Part shown: piece by piece, positions 45,994 through 58,669 of the stretch
Position numbering within the stretch: position 1 is the stretch's first letter
Layout: each line of letters opens with the position of its first letter
DNA from: Hirudinaria manillensis
Lineage: Eukaryota; Annelida; Clitellata; Hirudinida; Hirudinidae
DNA: 64,000 nt
Reading direction: 5' to 3'
Assembly (NCBI GenBank): GCA_034509925.1
Contig: CM067538.1
Coordinates: 2,092,501-2,156,500 of the forward strand
Translations under genes and position numbers: made by a program
The notes under the pieces: model-generated
Databases searched by the model: none
What the model was told of the DNA's origin: nothing
What the model saw: the letters and a program-made list of their open reading frames with translations, nothing else

Positions 45994-48900
45994 TGATGGC
46001 TTGGCCTGAAGGTACTTATGGACTTCCTATGCCAAAGACAGGATGTCCAATAGGACCAGAAATAGAGTGGGAGACAGGTATGAATGGATTTGGTATATAT
46101 TGATGTATATTGTTACTTATTTATTTAAAATAGTCATTGCACTTAATCTTTATCTAATAGTTAAGATACTGGTAATAGTTATTTTAATGGCTTGTTAGGA
46201 CAAGCAACTTATTATACAATTACAAAAGCATAACTTTAAAATAAAATCTTTTTACATAATTAGCTCCTCAAGTAGTTGCAATCAAAATATATTAAAAGAT
46301 GTCATTATTGCTTTTATTAAAGTCATGAGAAAATGTTTAAACTTCCTTTAGCAGATTAATTTTGAATTGCAAAATGGAGGATCACATAGTAAAATAAAAT
46401 GGCCATAATAAAATGTTTATCACATGAACATGGCTCAACAACATAGATTGCTCTGTCATCTGTTATGACATATTACTAAGGCACAAGAACTCAGATGACA
46501 GAAAAGGGCAGCCATCCATCTGAGGTCATCCATCTGGCAGGAGTCGAACCATCATATATGGAGCATGTGGTTCAGTTGTTTTGCATGAAGATGTCTTACC
46601 CACAAGATGGAGGGTATACGTGGATGCCTGGTAGGTACAGTGATGATGATGGTGGTGGTGGTAGTGATGATGAACATTACTTGCTAGGTTGCTTGATTAG
46701 ATTGGCATGTTTATTGAGCATATCAAGAAAACTTTAGCCCAAATTGTAACATTTGCATTTTGTTGATATTTGGAGTGCCCTAAGTATCTTAAAGGGCCTT
46801 TGATGGGACTTTTTAATCAGTCATCATTTGCATGTCACTCCTACTAGAGGGCTTTCCCAGGTGATACAGGATGGGTGTTGAGCACTACACATAACAACTA
46901 TTGCCACAGGTAGCAGGATTGCTACCTTAATGAGTAACAGGCTAACCTGATATCTTTTGTGATGATAAATACAATTAAAGTTGCATTAAATGAATGAACA
47001 AATGATTTTCTAAAATTAAATAAATGTCGACTATCAAGGGAAATACTGCATCTTCAAGAAAGGAGACTGTCCAGCCAAATTTCAAGAAGGCTTCATTGGA
47101 TGGGATGACGCTGCTCCGTGGTACAGCAAAAATGATCACAGGCAAATCTTTAAAGGTCTGAGTCTGCTTTCAAGTTTAGATTTTAAGTATCTTTAATTCC
47201 TGTAGTTGGCTCAATTATTAAATAATTGTTCTTCTGATATCCTGGAGAATTTCACCCTATTATTATATTAATTATAATGTAATATTTATTAATGAATTGA
47301 TATGTGGTCTTGATACAAACAGAATTTCTGTCAGACTTAGTAACCACCATCACTATCATCATCGTAATCATAATCAGTAGACGGATGTAGTTTTTTTCAT
47401 GATCTTCTTTTCTTAGATTATACTGGCCAGTTTGATAATTAATGCTAATCACAGAGGTCTACCTAATTGCAACTGATTAGGAAGAACCCATTAAAGACAA
47501 TTTGATTAAATCATTTATCAAACAATCTGCAATAAACAATCGCATTGGACGTGCAAATTGGATTCAAGGAAATCTTCTCAGGAGTCCTTCCTGAAGGGGA
47601 TTTCGACCGCAACACGAAATTGTTCTACTGTTGCCGTGCCGACGGATCGCCCTACAACCCCATCGTCCTGCCTCCGGAGGCCCCTTTTTTCCTCCTGAAG
47701 TTCGGCGACTTCTGCCAGGAGGTGAGCGTCATGGCGACGTCACCACGTTGACATCAGTCGTGGGTCCGTTATCAGGACTCGAGAATTCATTCAATGTTAA
47801 TTGCCAGACGTGGAAGTTCCTGTTTATCATTAATATTAGTAATTAACATTAATTAATGAACATGTTTGTCCCTTCAATGAGTGACAATCTGTGCCATTGC
47901 CAATTTTGAAACTTTTAAACAAAGATTGGGTGCATCCAATGTACCAATATGACAGCAAATCCAGCATCACAGGATTTCACAGGATGCAGAAGTATAGAAT
48001 GAAATTTAACCCCTTTCCCTGGAATCTCTTTTCTCTTGGATTAATTACGGCTCTGGATGCTGCATTCACGTCATCAGGACGATCACCAATTGTAAACTTG
48101 CCTTTGCAGGTCGACCAAATGATAGTCAACGAGGAATGGGTGTACTGGTCCAGCGAGAAGTCGACGGGTGCGAGCCAGCAGGGGGGGATGCATCCCAAGA
48201 TTGTCAGGTCCCAGACGCCACGAATGTTCACCAAGCTCTACTACTGCTACTATCAGCCAAAGCCTCGTTAGTCGACTGAATGGTCATCCTCTTTCACATT
48301 TGTATCGTATTGTTGTCGGAGGTCTCTGAACTTTGAACTTTGAATTGAACTCTGAACTCTGGCTTGAAAACATTGTTTGAATTAAAAAAAAAGGGCATTA
48401 TGGTAGTGCCATGGTCAGTAGGAATAGATAAACAGATGATCATTCTAAGCCCTGGTCAGATGTGGAATCCCCATAAATCTGAGGTTTCTTCATCCAATTT
48501 GATTTGAGAAGTTTCTCAATTTTTAATATTAGTGAAGATTAATTAGCTTGTTAAGTTTGAAAATAATTAGTGACAAATAATTAATTATTAATCGGAATTA
48601 CTTATTGAAGCTAGTAATGAATTAAAATGATTAATTCAAGGGACAGAGCACTTAAAAATTACTTTTACTTTTCTTAAGGGGGTTTTACTGAAAGTTTAAT
48701 ATGTTTATATTAGTGCATAATGTATTATAATATGTTAATAACATAACATATATAATATATTATATAGATATATTAATTACTTCTCAAGTCAAGAAGTCTT
48801 TGATATAACAGGAGAACACATTTCGAATTCTATGTCTGTAATTCCATTTAAAGTAAATATATTGTATAAATTACTTAGATATTGCTGACGTTAGAAAAAT

Positions 48901-49830
48901 ACTTGCAGTAAAATAATAACATTAATTAATTAGTGAAACATTCAATTAGCTAAAGATATTAAACCACTCCGTGCAGCCAACAAGGCTCTCAAGATCCTGA
49001 CTTTCCTTCTTTATGGCGTGGGGGGTCTGATTGGTCTGTCCATGCTGGCCTCTTTGTTGGCCTGCATTGCCAAGTGGGTGTGTAGGTGCAGAGGACTGAG
49101 CAAGGAAGCCGAATGGTCTGGCCTAGGACAGGACTTTTCTGATCCTCAGCCCGTGGTGGTCAGTGGCGACAGTCCAAGAGTCTACAAATATGTGACAGTG
49201 AGGTCCAGTGATGCAACTGTTGCCAATGGAAAGGTTCTTTCATTATAATTGTTGCTGTTGTTGCAATTTAACTAACTTGGATCTATAGCAATATGATTGG
49301 GATTACCTTTAGCCAATATTTTATGCATTTTAGGTAGGTTTTAATGTAAAGGTGCTATATAATAATAGTATAAACCAGTTCACAAAGATGCTTGTCTATA
49401 GTTTATAAACATAGCAGGTGCAGTAAATGCTCTTTCTTCATAGTGCATGCCCATTCTTTCAATTGGATTAATTTCTTTAAAGGTTGGGGGTCTATATGGT
49501 CCTGAGGGTCTGCCAGAGGATGGGTTGACCTACCCTGCCCTATTTACAGACCAGCTATCAATCACGGGGACTCATCTGTACCCAAGCCCTGTACCATTGA
49601 TACCGTCTGCTCCATCTGAATGGGAGGAGTCTCACCAGGGAGGAAATCTTGCCTATGGCCAAGATCCCTCTGTCATCCAGACTCACTTTATGAAACAACC
49701 CCCTCTGGTCACCACCAGGGTGGTCCTGCTAAAGCCGGCCACGAACCTCTACCCCGACATCGGACTCCCGGGGCTCTCGCCGTACCTGCCGACGTATTCG
49801 GACGCCGTGTCCGTTCCAAAGCCAGAGTGA
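45994..49830 (+). CDS. apextrin C-terminal (ApeC) domain protein with a transmembrane anchor (5' end incomplete)
   Basis: ApeC proteins are invertebrate extracellular lectin-like proteins, some of which bind bacterial cell-wall components. My join is 45994-46077, 46481-46630, 47039-47155, 47582-47721, 48110-48266, 48977-49233, 49483-49830; phases agree throughout. From ATG 45996 the product is 416 residues, but 45994 follows an acceptor and no signal peptide is encoded, so at least one upstream exon is probably missing. ApeC landmarks in order are WPEGTYGLP, CPIGPEIEWETG, FCMK, GKYCIFKKGDCP, LPEGDFDRNTKLFYCCRADG, and PIVLPPEAPFFLL. Exon 5 adds WVYWSSEKSTGA and LYYCYYQ. Exon 6 encodes a hydrophobic helix (LKILTFLLYGVGGLIGLSM and following residues) with a Cys/Arg-rich stop-transfer CRCR. 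Exon 7 is a Pro-rich tail of 116 residues, presumably cytoplasmic. Confidence 0.87.
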
Positions 49831-50649
49831 GTCCCATCGTTGGCAGCCACAGTAATGCCATTTTAGCCGATAACATTGGGAGCCCAGCTCCTCTGACCTC
49901 TCGAGAGAGGAACGCAGTCGAGCCAAAGAGTTGTTTACAAAAAATGCATTTAATTGAGTTGTGTTTTCGTTGTTGTCAGTAGTTGAGGACGATTGTCGGC
50001 TTCTTCATAACTCGTTAGAGTCGTCGCTTGCCCCTCAAACGCACCTACTCAGGCAAAGGACCAACCCACCCACACCCCCCTCGCTTTCGTGATCACGTCG
50101 GCACTCCCCCTCACCCCGCGATGCTTTCCAGTCTGTTGTGTTAGTCCGTTCGATGGATATCTTTTGTTCTTTGATGGTCTTGCATAAGATTGATATTCAT
50201 GCATTTGTACCATAAATGCACCTTTTATCAGGTCCTTATTGGTCTAGTGGATTGTTAATATTAATTTTTGTTTTCTTAATTTATTCATCTCATCGCTTGA
50301 TCTAGTCAATTAACTCGGGAGGCTCTTGATTGAACCTCACTGTTTCCAAAGTTGTTTGACCTTTGAATTTCTATTTATATTTTTATGCAAATTTATTCAA
50401 ATATATATTGATTTATCGATTTGTTTCATTGAGCATAGATACGTTGTAAATGGTTGATCAATACCAGAACCCACCAATCAAATGATGACTGTGCTTATTG
50501 ATTTTTAAAATTAACCACAGCACTGTGTTATGAAAATATCATTTTATGGCATTTTTGGTCTACATTTTTTTAGCTTATATTTATAGTTATATATAATTTG
50601 ATCAGCTTGATGTCAATTGAAATCATTCCAAAATTATAGAAGCAGTTTT
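49831..50649. other. convergent 3' flanks of ApeC gene and RGS22
   Basis: About 820 bases between two convergent stop codons. It is moderately GC-rich for the first 300 bases, then AT-rich. No additional exon is supported; the frame 49620-49982 is a shadow of the last ApeC exon. Confidence 0.6.
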
Positions 50650-53600
50650 TTACAACAAATTCTTTGATCGATCAGAATTTTTCATTGTTTGTTTGTTTGT
50701 GGTTCTCAAGATTTGAGAAAGTTCTTGGCACTCTAAGACCCTTCCATTGGATTCCAGAATATTCTTGAAAAGTTGGTAGTGGTTGTTATTTGCTGACTTG
50801 ATCAAATTAGATTTCAAAGGTGGAAGGTGGTTTTGTATGATTTCAAACAATGACTTTTCTCATTTCTGATCAAGAAATCTTTCAATTCTTTTTCAATCAA
50901 TCAATTCAAATACTCACCAAGAAATGTGAGAATAAATTATAAATTTCAGAAGCATTCCATTTTGAATTCATCAAAATTATGCCATAATTGTTTGTAGTTA
51001 CTAGTTATAATAACTAGTTTATAAACCTCTCAAGGATGTGAGAGTAGGATTGAGGATGTTAGCCTTGTGATCCACAAGACGATGACTCATTCATGCGTCC
51101 TATGGCACGTTCTTCTGCCACGGTCAGGCCTTACCTGCTTCTCCTGTTCTTGTCTCAGCCTGGCATTGAACAGGTGGATCATGTATTCAGAATACGTCCA
51201 AGAAATGAGGTCTGTGTCCGAGGCTCCGTTGGTTAGAGACTCTTCTCTCGTCATCAGCTTTTCGACAGATTCCTTGGGGATTGAGAGAGTGTTCATAAAA
51301 TGTCTAGTAAGAGTCTGAGACAATTACATCACTTAGTTATCCATTTAAGATGTGTAGTTAAGCTTAGTTATTGAGGTGTTTGTGGGATGAATGTGCGTAA
51401 CATGTGTGCTTACTTTTGAACTGAGTTTCTTCAATCTAGACCTGATCATCGAAGCCTGTTTCTTTTTTCTTTCATCAGTCAGTCGGAGGAACAGTTCTTG
51501 ACTGCTCATCTGGGACCTCAACTTTTCAAACTCGCCAAAGTGCTTTGAAAGCGACGCCAGGACGATTTTCTATGTAAACCATTGGAATTAAAGTCTAGGA
51601 AGTGCCAATGAAACAAGGCTATCATCACCAAAACTAAAATATAATGGGGTCCTTATCATCATCATCATCATCATCATCATTGCTATCATTGTCATCATCA
51701 TCATCATTCATATCATAGATTCCGCACACCTGTGCCTCTTTGAACAGTGCAAAGGTAGGCTTCTTGCTTCTGGATTGAATCTTGTCTGCCAATTCTTGCT
51801 CGATGGAAATCTGGATGGATGGAGGAAAATGAGAAGAAATGAAGGAATTGACGATGGCATCTGCCTTGTGTTGGATTGAAGACATTCCAACATTGTTGTG
51901 CCACAGCTCCTTCAAAATTTAATTAATAATAATAATTAATTAATAATTAATATGTTTACTTTGTAATATATTGAGTAAATAAATAAATCCAATAATAAAT
52001 TATTAGAAAAACTTATTCTATGGAAAAGTTCAGCAATAGGTCATAATTACCAAAGGTTTAAGAATTTGGTCATTAATATGCCAATAATTAAAAGATAATT
52101 AGATTTATGAATATTCATGAGCACCAGGCAGAGAGATTAGGAATGGCCACCTCGTATTTGAAGACCTCTGCTAGAAACTGGACGTCCATCTCGTGCTTTT
52201 CATCCTCAAGAGCAGCAAATTGGATGAAATTGTCCGCAGCTGCGTTGTCCAATAACAGCTGCCTGAAGAAAATCTCGTTGATCTGATTGGGAGAGAATGA
52301 TGATGATGATGATAATGATGACTCATTTGTTTGCGAAAGCATCTTAACTTCAACAGAGTGCATATTAATCAGTTAATTTTAATTAAGAAGAACAAAGAAT
52401 TACAAATTATTATCATAATTTAGACAACAATTTTCTAAATTTAATTTGTAATTAATGAGGTTAAAGTGCAAACAATTTGTTTGTTTGTTAAGGACAGAAG
52501 CTTGGAACAAACCTTTTCCATCTTCAAGGACTTAGGCAGGTTCTTCTCTGCGGTCTGTCCATTGCTTTGCAGTCCACCAACTGCAGGCTTTCGGCTCGTT
52601 TCCGATTCTCTTTGAGATAAATAAAGAGGCAGCCAAGTATTCTCAAGTCTTTTCTGGACACACATCTGTGCCTCTCCAAGGAAGCTGTCGATGGAATTGG
52701 CATCTGCAAGGGCTGGATTGTACTCGTAGCATTTCATGGTGTTCTGAAATATTGTGTGTTGAATGGTTATGGGTTTACTTTTACAGATTTTTATTAAATA
52801 ATATAATAACGAGAAAATAATCCAATAATTCAGGCAAACATAATTTAGATGAAAGAGGGTGCATAATTCATACATGAAGATGTTCAACTTAAAATTCATC
52901 CTCCAAAAAAAAAAAGGTTTCAATTTCTGAATTAAAAATAAAAATCGAACGATTCGAATGCCAAATCCGAAATCATTTCCTTCCAACCTCCTCCAGTTGT
53001 TGCTTCGAAGCGGGACCATTGCTCGCTAGAAAATACTTGTCGTTCACATAAAGCCTGAAGATCTCCTCTGCCTTGAATCTCCGGTCTTCGGATCCTTCTT
53101 CCAGACGTTTGTAAGTTTCGATGTCCTGCCAGAAGAAGAAGTCCAGAGCTGCCTTTTGCTCCAGCAGAAAATTCTTGAAGTTTTCCAGTTCCAGCCCGTT
53201 GCCGTGGAAACTCTTCATGTTTTTCAAAATCAAGGTTTTCGTTGACGTCTTGGCTTTTGAGGATTTCGAGGTGTGATTGGATTTGAGTGCAGGATGCTGG
53301 TGGGTGTTTTCTGAGTCCTGAATTTGAGGGGACGTTGTTAATTTTGTTGGTCATCATTTGTTGTAAATGTTTTGAAAGATGTTCAATGGAAAATAATTAT
53401 AAGAAATATAATAAATCATGATTGAAAAGCAATAGTTTATCAAATATTCTTGTTTCTTGTGTTTCGAATAATAAATTCCATAATAATGATAATAATAATA
53501 ATCTATATAAATAAAAATGCAATGTGTGTTTGTAACATGCAAATGTTCTCTGAAAGTACTTGACCAATTGCTTTAAAATTTTGACACAACATAGTGCTCG

Positions 53601-56600
53601 ATTAGAGGATTGTTTGTATATAGGTTTCATATGTATGCCACAACTACATCGTGTAAAAATACGCCTTTTTCGAAAATCAGGCCATCTTGCCGCGACGACG
53701 TCACGGCCTAATCTATGTAAATAAACTTTAGCGAGACATTAAAAAGCTTAAAATATCGTAACCCTCAAGCATTGTGAAAAAAGTAAAAATAAACATATTA
53801 GAAAACTTCTTTCTTATAAAATTAATCACATTGAGCCACAGCAATGCGTGGCTGGGCACCACTAGTAATAATAATAATAATAATAACAACAACAATAACA
53901 ATAATAATAATATTATAATACAGTATTAAATTATATTAAATGTTAAATTTGTTTGGACTACCAATGAAGTTATGATTGTTTTAATTTTTTTTTTACCCCA
54001 GAGTTTGTCCCCGAGTCTCCATGCATTTCAACCTCCTTGCGCTTCAGTTGTTGCTCTGGTCCCAAATATTTCAGCTGTTTGTTTGTTAGTTGTTTTTCAG
54101 TAATAATTCAGATATTGACATTTATAATGTATTACCTGTTGAAATAATATAACAATAATAATGTTAAAAATTATAATAATATTAAAAATAATAATAATAA
54201 TAGTATTGCATCTCAATCACCAGAGTCATTACCTCCTTCAAAGATTCCACTACATCACCCTGGAAGCACTTGACAGCATCCAGCAACTCATCCTCCACCT
54301 TTCTTTCCATCTTCTCGAACATCTCCGAACGAGGAAACTTCAAGTCGGAGTGGATCGCGTCGACAGACTTTTCAAGCAGCGAACTCAACTTCTCCTCGGA
54401 TCCTGAAGACAGGAACCTGGCAAAGATCTCCTGCCAAGGGTTTTGAAATGAAAAAAAAAGTAAACGAATTTATAAAGTTAATTAATTAACATAATTAATT
54501 AAATAATAATGAACTTAGTTAGTTAATTGGTTAATGAATCAAGGTGGTGTGAAGGTGTGAAAATGAAACCTCGGTTTTAGTTTAAGGTTGTGATGGTTGG
54601 CAAAGAAAAAGAGCAAGGTGATGCTGTTATTTTGAGTATTACTTTCAAGAAATAGTGAATAATCTATCAATTGTATTGATTAACAACAATAATAATGCCA
54701 ATAATAATAATTATTCTGATGCAAAGAAAATAATAATAATAATAACGATAATAATAACGATAATAATGATGATGATGATGATGACGATGACGATGACGAT
54801 GATGATGATGATAATAATAATAATAATAATAATAATACAAAACAGCAATGTTTAACAGCTTCAGTCAGCCACTTACAGAAGCCTTGATGCCGAGTGTTGA
54901 CAGCTGTGAAAATGTTCTTAAATGTTGACATTCTTTCAAGAAGCAGAATTTGTTCAACCAGTCCTGCATAGGGCGTGCATCAAATTTACAGATTTATAAA
55001 AAATAATTTTTTTATTTTTTTAAATAAAAAGATATATAAATCGTTTTTAAATCTTTTTAAAGACTTAACTTTATTAATTCATTTACCATTCATTTAAACT
55101 CAATAATCTTTAAATTCATTTAAATGCTGCAATTAATTAAAATTAGTTTTAATTACTGGTAGAGTGATAATTAATCACCTGATTATTAGACTCCCTAAGG
55201 AAAGTATGAAACCTATTCCCAACGAACTCGTCTGCTGAAACAAGTCTTTTAAGTTTTTGCCTGAATTAAAATTAAAATTTTAGTTTAAAGTTTCTTTATT
55301 TAAATTTTAATTAAAAATTTAAATTCCAATTTAAATTTGAATAATTTTTATCATTTAATCATTTTTATCAATTAATCATTTTTTATTGTAATATAATTGA
55401 GTTTTTAATGAAATCTAAACAAATCTACACAGGACAAATATTCAAAGTAAACTCACAGGTAATGACACAATAAATCAAATGAATGCAAACCCAGTATTTC
55501 AAGAACGATCCAATCGTGTCGATATTTAACAAATAAAAAACTTAACGTAATATTTTCAACTTTTAACAATCAAACTAATGAGCAACATAAATTCGTTTTG
55601 TACCTTAGGCATTTTGTTTTGGTGCCTTCTCCATCATCACCCACATCTTCAGCTTTGTCTTCTTTTCCATCAACAATGAAATTCTTTGACGAGTTGTTTC
55701 TGCTTCTGCAGCTTTTTGATTTCCTGCTGAAGAGATCATTTACACCACCGACATGTGAGGGTTCAATTGGTTCACAATTCACAGATCTCGTGGTCCTCAA
55801 CTTTCTTTCTTTATTTTCTGTCACCATCTCCTTACGGTGTCTTCCAATCTCAAAGGAATCCTTGTGGAGATGCAGAGAATTTGAATACTTGCACAGGATC
55901 TGGAAGATGCTCTTAAAATGGATTGTTGGAAGACAATTCAGAGGTTTGTCTGAATGCTTTCTTCTGTTCAATAAATACCGAGGAACCCTGCAAATGTTTT
56001 TTGATTCTTAGAAAGATGAAGACAAAGATTATTCATATCTTCAGATAGAAAATAGGTATCCATTCACTTGCATTATGAGCATTGCCAATATTCTTAAAAA
56101 GTTGAAGGTAAATAATTATGCCACGAGCAACCTTATAAGTTCACACAATCTTAGGAAATAAAATAAAAATATAATCACCATCAAATACGTAAATTTTGAG
56201 ATGAGTAAGAAAAATACCAGTAAGTGAGGAGACAATGGATAGCTCCATCAGCCACTGATGTCATTTCCTCAACGTTCCACTCATCTTGCCTGCAGAATCT
56301 CTCAATGAGTCTTTTCAGTCTCAAACAATACGTCCACCTTAGATAGTAAGTTTCTCTCAATTTCTGCAAAGCCCTGAAAAGGGAAAGAGTAAATAATGTA
56401 AATATATAATATTATTAATTAATATTAATCAGATAATTATATTATTCAAAGTTTACCAATGATCCTTGCCATCAACAGGTCACCTAACGCTATTACCAAC
56501 ATTATACTTATTATAACAATTGATACCAAAAACAAATACTGTTGATGACTTCTGACCTTTTGATTGAAAACCAGTTGCAATACTTTTGCATCAATAAGAT

Positions 56601-57566
56601 TTTCTGCACTTCAATCCACATGATCCAGAGTGGTTGTGCAGCTACGCTCGGAAGAAAATGGTAAAACTCCGAAACGTCTTTGCAGCTCAGAAAATTAGCT
56701 CTTAATATTTCACCCTCCAAAGTTTTTTCAGAGTTCAAAGTAAAAGAAATGTCTTTCTTGAAAGGGAACTGATTGCTTCGAGCATTTATTTGGTCTTCAT
56801 CATTGCAGAGTTCACTTTTTAGCTGTTGGCATTCATTGGCCCAATCATTCAAATCATCTGCTATAACCATGTTCTGATTTGTTCTTTCATCCCAGCATGA
56901 ACAAATGGTTTTGATGGTATTAGCATCATTGTCTTCAGTTGTAATGCCAGTTGATAACAGCACATTTTTAAAAGTTTTGGAAATGATTTTCCTTGAGATT
57001 AAGTCTAACTCTACTTGTGAAATTAGTTTTGCTATTCTGTACTCTAAATACTGATAGCCACATGTAAAATATTTTAACCAATTACTTTTGAATGTATTAA
57101 CAAAACTATCACGATCTATAACCTGGAAATATAACAAGGATAGTTAAAAGAATGGTGAGAGATAATTAAGAAAAATGTACTACCAAGTTATCTGTTTGGA
57201 TCGAATTCGTAACTTTCCTTTTCCCAGTCAATACTTTTAAAAAATGTCGAGACTTCGAGCAGTATAATAATTTGTCTGGAAAGAACTTAAAACGGAATTA
57301 ATAAATTTTTTGACGAGTAAACTAAATGAATGAAATCATTCTTACATTTATTTCACAGAAATTGTTGAAATAATCTGCAAACAATCTGTCAACAGAAAGC
57401 AGATGATCCTACAAATAAAACAGTGTTTCAGCTCCGAATTTGTTTAATCGTTCACACATGTTCTGCAATGATTAGCGTCTCGACGATTATTATGTTTGCA
57501 ACTTATCAAAGTGGCTTCCTCACTAACAAATTCCATGATTTCACTCTTTAATTCGAGAGAATCCAT
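50650..57566 (-). CDS. RGS22: regulator of G-protein signalling 22 (RGS22)
   Basis: Multi-RGS-domain protein, testis/cilium-associated in vertebrates, binding G-alpha subunits. I joined 17 exons on the minus strand: 57566-57528, 57408-57346, 57285-57184, 57122-56557, 56373-56218, 55987-55604, 55260-55179, 54963-54877, 54430-54233, 54074-53997, 53317-52988, 52743-52513, 52282-52151, 51909-51730, 51569-51414, 51314-51135, 50853-50650. Total 3,168 bases, 1,055 residues (human about 1,264), every phase consistent. RLFADYFNNF near the start matches the family N-terminus. A diverged RGS-like helical domain spans about residues 437-560, a clear RGS domain about 585-770 (ELENFKNFLLEQ, FFFWQDIETYKRL, VQKRLENTWLPLYL), and another about 772-885 (FIQFAALEDE, VNSFISSHFPPSIQI, ALFKEAQ). 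The first exon and the last exon (50853-50650) are the weakest calls. Confidence 0.9.
51655..51710. repeat. (ATC)n microsatellite in an RGS22 intron
   Basis: Imperfect ATC repeats lie immediately downstream (minus strand) of the exon 51909-51730. They create a poly-Asp frame that is intronic. Confidence 0.85.
53502..53865 (+). mobile_element. non-autonomous Helitron-like element in an RGS22 intron
   Basis: A 364-base element starting TCTATATAAATAAAAATG after a host A (53501) and ending CTAG (53862-53865) before a host T. That is the A/TC...CTRR/T arrangement of Helitrons. Ten bases inside the 3' end is a hairpin, GCCAC (53835-53839) pairing with GTGGC (53848-53852) across an 8-base loop. There is no terminal inverted repeat and no coding frame, so it would depend on a Rep/helicase supplied elsewhere. 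It sits in the RGS22 intron between exons 54074-53997 and 53317-52988 and is flanked by AAT microsatellites. Confidence 0.8.
53866..53931. repeat. (AAT)n/(AAC)n microsatellite
   Basis: AAT units with AAC interruptions directly abut the 3' end of the Helitron-like element. Confidence 0.85.
54670..54837. repeat. compound AAT/GAT/GAC microsatellite
   Basis: AAT and ACGAT blocks give way to GATGATGAC and back to AAT, in an RGS22 intron. Poly-Met, poly-Ser and poly-Leu frames here are not coding. Confidence 0.93.
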
Positions 57567-57567
57567 T

Positions 57568-57771
57568 TCAACCAACGATTGAAACGAAAGTATCAATCAA
57601 AGAAAGTTTCAATCGTAAAGTCCGGAGAGATTGTTTGAGCTCACTGAACTTAGCTACAACTTGTTCGTCACTATAAGACCTGCCTGGCAGGATTGTCTCC
57701 AAGGCAACGAGAATTCTTCGCACCATTCTTCGAAACAGCCAACTATAAATTTCCGTAATATTTAACTTCAT
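57568..57771 (-). CDS. upstream ORF ending one base before the RGS22 start
   Basis: 67-codon open frame from ATG 57771 to TGA 57570-57568. The RGS22 ATG starts at 57566, so the junction reads TGAAATG. The peptide is basic and rich in Leu and Arg (for example RRMVRRILVALETILPG and LKQSLRTLRLKL) and I do not recognise it. It could be a regulatory upstream ORF, a small protein translated from the same transcript, or chance. Its composition looks more protein-like than the surrounding AT-rich frames. Confidence 0.4.
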   Translation of the reverse strand: MKLNITEIYSWLFRRMVRRILVALETILPGRSYSDEQVVAKFSELKQSLRTLRLKLSLIDTFVSIVG

Positions 57772-58669
57772 TCAGCTGATGAAACACAAATCATTATCAT
57801 TTATCACATATCCTTATCAATCACGTATAGTGACATACGTACTCCAACCCTTGGTTGTAAGGCTTTTAGAAAATCTACAAAACTTTTGCGAAACATAAAA
57901 CTGTTAAAAATTAACTTCAACCTTCACAAAACCTTTCGATTATTTATAATTTCATCACGGAGAGTTGGGCACTGCCCAATTGCCCACAGAAACTAGCTGC
58001 CTCCCAGCATACCACCCTTCGAGACTTTTTCTTTAGTAAGTCCAAAGAAAGCTTGAATAAATCGAACACTAAACACGTTTTAAATTCAATAAACTCGCAA
58101 ATTATTTGTAAAATCAATTACCAATTAAACAAATCAATATAATCCCTTAACCACTTAACATGCAATTAAATTCAACAAATTGGAAATATTTTTACTTTAA
58201 AATAATGAAACTTGACATACTTCAGATCTATCAACTCCAACATTAACTTTCATTCATTTAAAGCCATTTTGGAAAACATAATATGATGTTATGGCAAGCT
58301 CTGATCAAAAAAAATTTTAAAATCACATTAATAAAAAAAATAAACCAAACTTTTATATGTGCTTTGCACGGGCAATTCACAAATACCTCAGTGAACTATC
58401 CAAATATCATTATGCAATTAGAATTATTTTAAAAATCAAAACATATCAACATAACATCTGCTGCTATTGGGCTATTCATTAAAGAAACTGTAGAGTGATT
58501 CAACAATTCCTATTTCACAAAATTGAGATTGTTGGCCTTCGATGGTGATAGCCATTTAAAATATATGAGAACGATAATGTAAATACAGATATTAGAGTTT
58601 ATTGTAAATAAGTTATTGAATGAATTTGAATGAGACAGTGCATGCAGAGAATATAATCCTTTCTTTATT
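57772..58669. other. intergenic region upstream of RGS22
   Basis: AT-rich, about 900 bases between RGS22 (and its upstream ORF) and the FAM210 stop codon. It presumably contains the RGS22 promoter. No exon or clear promoter motif recognised. Confidence 0.55.
58663..58668 (-). terminator. poly(A) signal of the FAM210 gene
   Basis: On the minus strand the stop codon TAG (58672-58670) is followed after a single base by AATAAAG. If used, the 3' untranslated region would be only about 20-30 bases. Confidence 0.55.

Noticed and set aside
57184..57275. Acceptor CCAG/ACAAATT for the third RGS22 exon
   Set aside because: It gives an inconsistent phase with the preceding exon. The acceptor ten bases upstream (TTAAG/TTCTTTCC, exon start 57285) keeps phase 0 and the family-like reading FFPDKLLYC.
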